Source of the DNA: Minisyncoccota bacterium | GTDB taxonomy: Bacteria > Patescibacteriota > Minisyncoccia > Phycocordibacterales > Phycocordibacteraceae | NCBI GenBank assembly: GCA_018062165.1 | Contig: JAGOSU010000026.1 | Span: 1 to 8,877, forward strand | Direction of reading: 5' to 3' | DNA length: 8,877 bases | Part shown: piece by piece, positions 6,235 to 8,877 of the stretch | How the letters are laid out: each line of letters begins with the position of its first letter | Position numbering within the stretch: position 1 is the first letter of the stretch | Position numbers and translations under genes: made by a program | Notes under the pieces: model-generated | What the model was told of the DNA's origin: nothing | Databases searched by the model: none | What the model saw: the letters and a program-made list of their open reading frames with translations, nothing else

Positions 6235-7628
6235 TTCTCTATAAAAGCTGCGAGGAGCCGGACGGCAGGACCAGCTGAACCCTTGGCAAGTTCCTCGTCC
6301 GAAGTTGCGGTCATACGAGGCGCGATATCAAGGTGTGCCCAAGGGCACTCCAAGTCTTTGGCAAACTGCCACAGGAACATTGCACCATTGATTGCTCCGC
6401 CGTAGCGCACCTTGCCCATCTGCGCATTAGCCACGTCTCCCACCGTTCCCTTGACCTCGGCTTCATATTCATCCCAGAGCGGAAGGCGCCAGACGTAGTC
6501 ACCAGTTTCTTCTCCTAGTTCTGAGAGTGTTGTCGCGAGCTTGTCGTCGCGAGAGAAGACTGCGCTTGCGTACTGTCCGAGTGCGACCATGGCAGCGCCG
6601 GTCAACGTTGCCACATCAATGACAACCGATGGCTTGAATTTCTTCGCGTACGTAATGGCATCCGAGAGAATGACGCGTCCTTCGGCGTCCGTATTCAGCA
6701 CCTCGATGGTTTTTCCTGAGAGGGACTTGAGGACGTCATGAATGCGGTACGCATGTTGGCCCGGCATGTTCTCCACCGCTGGAATAAGACCGATGACGCG
6801 CTTCTTAAGTTTGAGACGTGCGGCGAGCGCTACGGTGTGTATGACGGCAGCGCCACCTGACATATCCATGTGCATTTCGTGCCCTCCGTCGGTCTTAAGA
6901 TTGATGCCTCCCGAGTCAAAGGTAACGCCTTTGCCTGCAAGTACGATAGGCTGCCCCTTCCCTCCCTTGTAGTCCATGACGATGAACGCCGGTTCCTCAG
7001 CCGAACCTTTACCGACACCGACAACCGCACCCATGCCCATCTTCTCCATCTGCTTTCGCCCAAAGACCGCGACTGTTACTGGGAGGCCTTTCACCGCCAC
7101 CTTAGCTGCCTGCCCGAGTTTCATTGGAGGCATGTCGCTTGAAGGAGTATTGCAGAGCTCACGACAGTCGTTCACTGCCTGGCCAATGAGTTGACCTTTA
7201 CGCGCCGCCGCTTCGATGGCTTTCGAGGACTTTCCGCAAAGGTACATCTCATCCACACAGAAGAATCCTTCCTTCGGCTTCGTTTTGAAAGAGTTGAACT
7301 CGAAGTTTGCCATCTCGAAATTCTGCGCTGCAATCGAGCTGATTTCCTCTGGTGATGTGCCCTGCAGATTTGCAAAGAGCTTCGGGGTTACATCGAACTG
7401 GAGAGCAATCTTTCGAAACTTGTTGGTTTTTGCTGCCTGAATGATTGCGCGGCAAAGAATAATGAATCGGCGAAGATTCATTTCCCCTGGCTTCCCTGCT
7501 CCTATCTCAAGGGAGACGACACCATCCTCACGTATAACGCGCTTGATGTTAGAGGGCTCTTCCGTAAGCTTCACGCGCACAAAGCCTTTAGGAGCGACAT
7601 CGAGGGACTTTGCGAAGGTGAATTTCAT
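6222..7628 (-). CDS. pepA: Leucyl aminopeptidase, M17 family
   Basis: Cytoplasmic two-metal exopeptidase of 468 residues, by family a homohexamer, that releases N-terminal amino acids from peptides. The catalytic C-terminal half is complete: AGKGVTFDSGGINLKT (231-246) supplies the metal ligands K233 and D238, MHMDMSGGAAV (252-262) supplies D255, and the M17 signature NTDAEGRVILSDA (312-324) supplies D314 and E316 together with R318. Further conserved blocks are ATLTGA (340-345), YGGAINGAMFL (409-419) and HLDIAP (432-437). The N-terminal 150 residues form the less conserved oligomerisation domain. The ATG lies 1 nt after the aspS stop, and the end overlaps scpA by 13 nt, so the three genes look like one transcription unit; I see no Shine-Dalgarno sequence. 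In a reduced genome this enzyme would serve amino-acid recovery from peptides, which is an inference. Some M17 proteins also bind DNA; nothing here shows that. Confidence 0.95.
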   Translation of the reverse strand: MKFTFAKSLDVAPKGFVRVKLTEEPSNIKRVIREDGVVSLEIGAGKPGEMNLRRFIILCRAIIQAAKTNKFRKIALQFDVTPKLFANLQGTSPEEISSIAAQNFEMANFEFNSFKTKPKEGFFCVDEMYLCGKSSKAIEAAARKGQLIGQAVNDCRELCNTPSSDMPPMKLGQAAKVAVKGLPVTVAVFGRKQMEKMGMGAVVGVGKGSAEEPAFIVMDYKGGKGQPIVLAGKGVTFDSGGINLKTDGGHEMHMDMSGGAAVIHTVALAARLKLKKRVIGLIPAVENMPGQHAYRIHDVLKSLSGKTIEVLNTDAEGRVILSDAITYAKKFKPSVVIDVATLTGAAMVALGQYASAVFSRDDKLATTLSELGEETGDYVWRLPLWDEYEAEVKGTVGDVANAQMGKVRYGGAINGAMFLWQFAKDLECPWAHLDIAPRMTATSDEELAKGSAGPAVRLLAAFIEKWKA

Positions 7629-7629
7629 A

Positions 7630-8877
7630 TCAGTTGTGCGACAACAGTGTGTCGATGCGGTTCATGTCGCGCGGGAAGGCAGATGCCTCCTTCACGTTCT
7701 CAAGGTCGAGCATCTTCATGGTGAAGCGCTCAAGACCAGTCGAGCATCCTCCGTGTGGCGGCAACCCGTACTTGAAGGCCTGGAGATAGAAGGTGAACTT
7801 CTCTGGGTCCATGCCGCGCTCCTTGATGCGAGCAACCATCTCGTCATAGTCATGGATGCGCTGGGCTCCGGAGTTGATCTCAAGACCTCGGAAGAGAAGG
7901 TCGAAGCCCTTGGAGAGCCTCCCCTCGGCACTCATGGTGTAGAAGGCGCGTGCCTCTGTTGGGAAGCGGGTGATGAATACAAAGTCGCTCCCGTGCTCCT
8001 TAAGCGCCCATTCACAGATGTTGCGCTCGTGCTCAGGCGTCATGTCGTCCTCAGCAGGAACGCCAAGCTGCTTGTGCGCTTCTTCAAGGGTAAGGACTGG
8101 GAACTTCTCGCCAAGGGCGGGCACCGCGACCTTCATGCGCTCGAAGGTAGCCGCGTGCTTAGTGGCAACGTTAGTGACTACATCACGAACGACGGTTTCG
8201 AGCACCGCCATAACATCGCGCTCGTCCTTGATGAATCCCATCTCGAAGTCCATCTGAGTGAGCTCTGAGAGGTGGCGAGTAGTAGCACTTTTCTCGGCAC
8301 GGAAAATCTTTGCGATGGTGTACGCGCGCTCAAAGGCCCCCACCATTATCTGCTTGTAGAGTTGAGGACTTGTTGCAAGGTAGGCAGTTTGGTCCTTGAA
8401 GTACTGCACCTTGAAGACGGCAGAACCTCCCTCGGCGTCTCCGCCAACGAGTGCTGGAGCTTGGAAGTCCATGAAGCCCTGGCGTGCAAGAGACGCGCGG
8501 TACTCAGCAACAATAGTTGCCTGCATGGAGAAGATATCGCGGTCGCGCTCACTGCGCAGCGTGAACGGACGGTAATCGAAACGAGTATCAATGTTGAGCT
8601 CAGTGTCTTTCTCAAACGGAAGCTCCTGCGCCTTGGCGAGCACCTCAATACCCGTAATCTCAAGCTCAATATCGCCGTTCTGCTTCCCTGCCTGCGCGTT
8701 CTTCTCAGGGCGCTTGTTGACGATGCCAGTTACGGACACCACATACTCATGCCTCGTCTCCTTAGCAGCCTCAAGTGCCTCGCTCTTCGGGAGTACGACA
8801 CCCTGTACGAACCCGCTGCGGTCGCGGAAATCAAAGAAGACCATCTTTCCCTGGTCCCGGCGGACATCAATCCAGCC
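7630..8877 (-). CDS. aspS: Aspartyl-tRNA synthetase, archaeal-type catalytic core, 5' end outside window
   Basis: Class II aminoacyl-tRNA synthetase that charges tRNA-Asp (and, if non-discriminating, tRNA-Asn) with aspartate. The frame is open to the right edge, giving 415 visible residues; the first is already inside the OB-fold anticodon-binding domain (GWIDVRRDQGKMVFFDFRDR), so the methionine at 8844 is internal and the true start lies beyond 8877. The catalytic domain has AEGGSAVF (visible 148-155), TSPQLYKQIM (169-178), motif 2 FRAEKSATTRHLSE (192-205), PTEARAFYTM (306-315), RGLEINSGAQRIH (330-342), and motif 3 GGCSTGLERFTM with PRD (376-387, 402-404). These are archaeal/eukaryotic AspRS patterns, and the large GAD insertion of the roughly 590-residue bacterial enzyme is absent. 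The OB-domain linker KRPEKN...GDIELEITGIEVL instead resembles bacterial AspRS. It is the first visible gene of the aspS-pepA-scpA unit, and its stop lies 1 nt before pepA. Confidence 0.95.
   Translation of the reverse strand, partial: GWIDVRRDQGKMVFFDFRDRSGFVQGVVLPKSEALEAAKETRHEYVVSVTGIVNKRPEKNAQAGKQNGDIELEITGIEVLAKAQELPFEKDTELNIDTRFDYRPFTLRSERDRDIFSMQATIVAEYRASLARQGFMDFQAPALVGGDAEGGSAVFKVQYFKDQTAYLATSPQLYKQIMVGAFERAYTIAKIFRAEKSATTRHLSELTQMDFEMGFIKDERDVMAVLETVVRDVVTNVATKHAATFERMKVAVPALGEKFPVLTLEEAHKQLGVPAEDDMTPEHERNICEWALKEHGSDFVFITRFPTEARAFYTMSAEGRLSKGFDLLFRGLEINSGAQRIHDYDEMVARIKERGMDPEKFTFYLQAFKYGLPPHGGCSTGLERFTMKMLDLENVKEASAFPRDMNRIDTLLSHN

Noticed and set aside
7441..8268. A 275-codon open frame on the plus strand opposite pepA and aspS
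   Set aside because: It lies entirely antisense to two genes with strong catalytic motifs, shows no recognisable domain, and is expected from the codon bias of the opposite strand.
1..8877. Recoded UGA (glycine) as in Gracilibacteria and Absconditabacteria
   Set aside because: TGA ends aspS and the carboxypeptidase at the expected protein lengths, and I saw no in-frame TGA inside a conserved domain.

Overview
The window reads as a chromosomal segment of a small-genome bacterium, most likely a member of the Candidate Phyla Radiation (Patescibacteria/Parcubacteria-like). This placement is inferred from three things. More than 99% of the bases are coding, and adjacent same-strand genes either overlap by 4-14 nt or sit 1-4 nt apart. 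None of the gene starts examined has a strong Shine-Dalgarno sequence at normal spacing. The aspartyl-tRNA synthetase has the short archaeal-type catalytic core rather than the usual long bacterial form. TGA is used as a stop by two genes (aspS and the DD-carboxypeptidase), so the UGA-to-glycine code of Gracilibacteria/Absconditabacteria does not apply. I see no mobile element, tRNA, rRNA or CRISPR array.

Layout. From the right edge leftwards on the minus strand runs aspS (5' end outside the window), then pepA (M17 leucyl aminopeptidase), then scpA (kleisin subunit of condensin). One plus-strand gene, uppP (undecaprenyl-diphosphate phosphatase), meets scpA tail to tail; the two stop codons share one CTAG. 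uppP is divergent from a second minus-strand operon: scpB, a DacA-like D-alanyl-D-alanine carboxypeptidase, mraY, ftsW, and a gene of unknown function that runs off the left edge. The only real intergenic space is about 73 bp between scpB and uppP. It holds a candidate promoter for each direction and a perfect 12-bp palindrome between them.

How the genes fit together. MraY loads phospho-MurNAc-pentapeptide onto undecaprenyl phosphate to make lipid I. FtsW polymerises lipid II derived from it at the division site. The carboxypeptidase trims the terminal D-Ala of stem peptides. UppP regenerates undecaprenyl phosphate from the pyrophosphate released by polymerisation. The cluster therefore covers a large part of the lipid-carrier cycle, interleaved with the two Smc accessory subunits ScpA and ScpB (chromosome compaction and segregation) and with protein synthesis and turnover genes (aspS, pepA). 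The conventional dcw neighbours murD, murG and murC are absent from the window.

Nothing here is clearly a new biological system. The items most worth following up are the unrecognised gene coupled to ftsW (1-988), the palindrome with its back-to-back, apparently leaderless promoters (4669-4741), and the altered active-site motifs of MraY.
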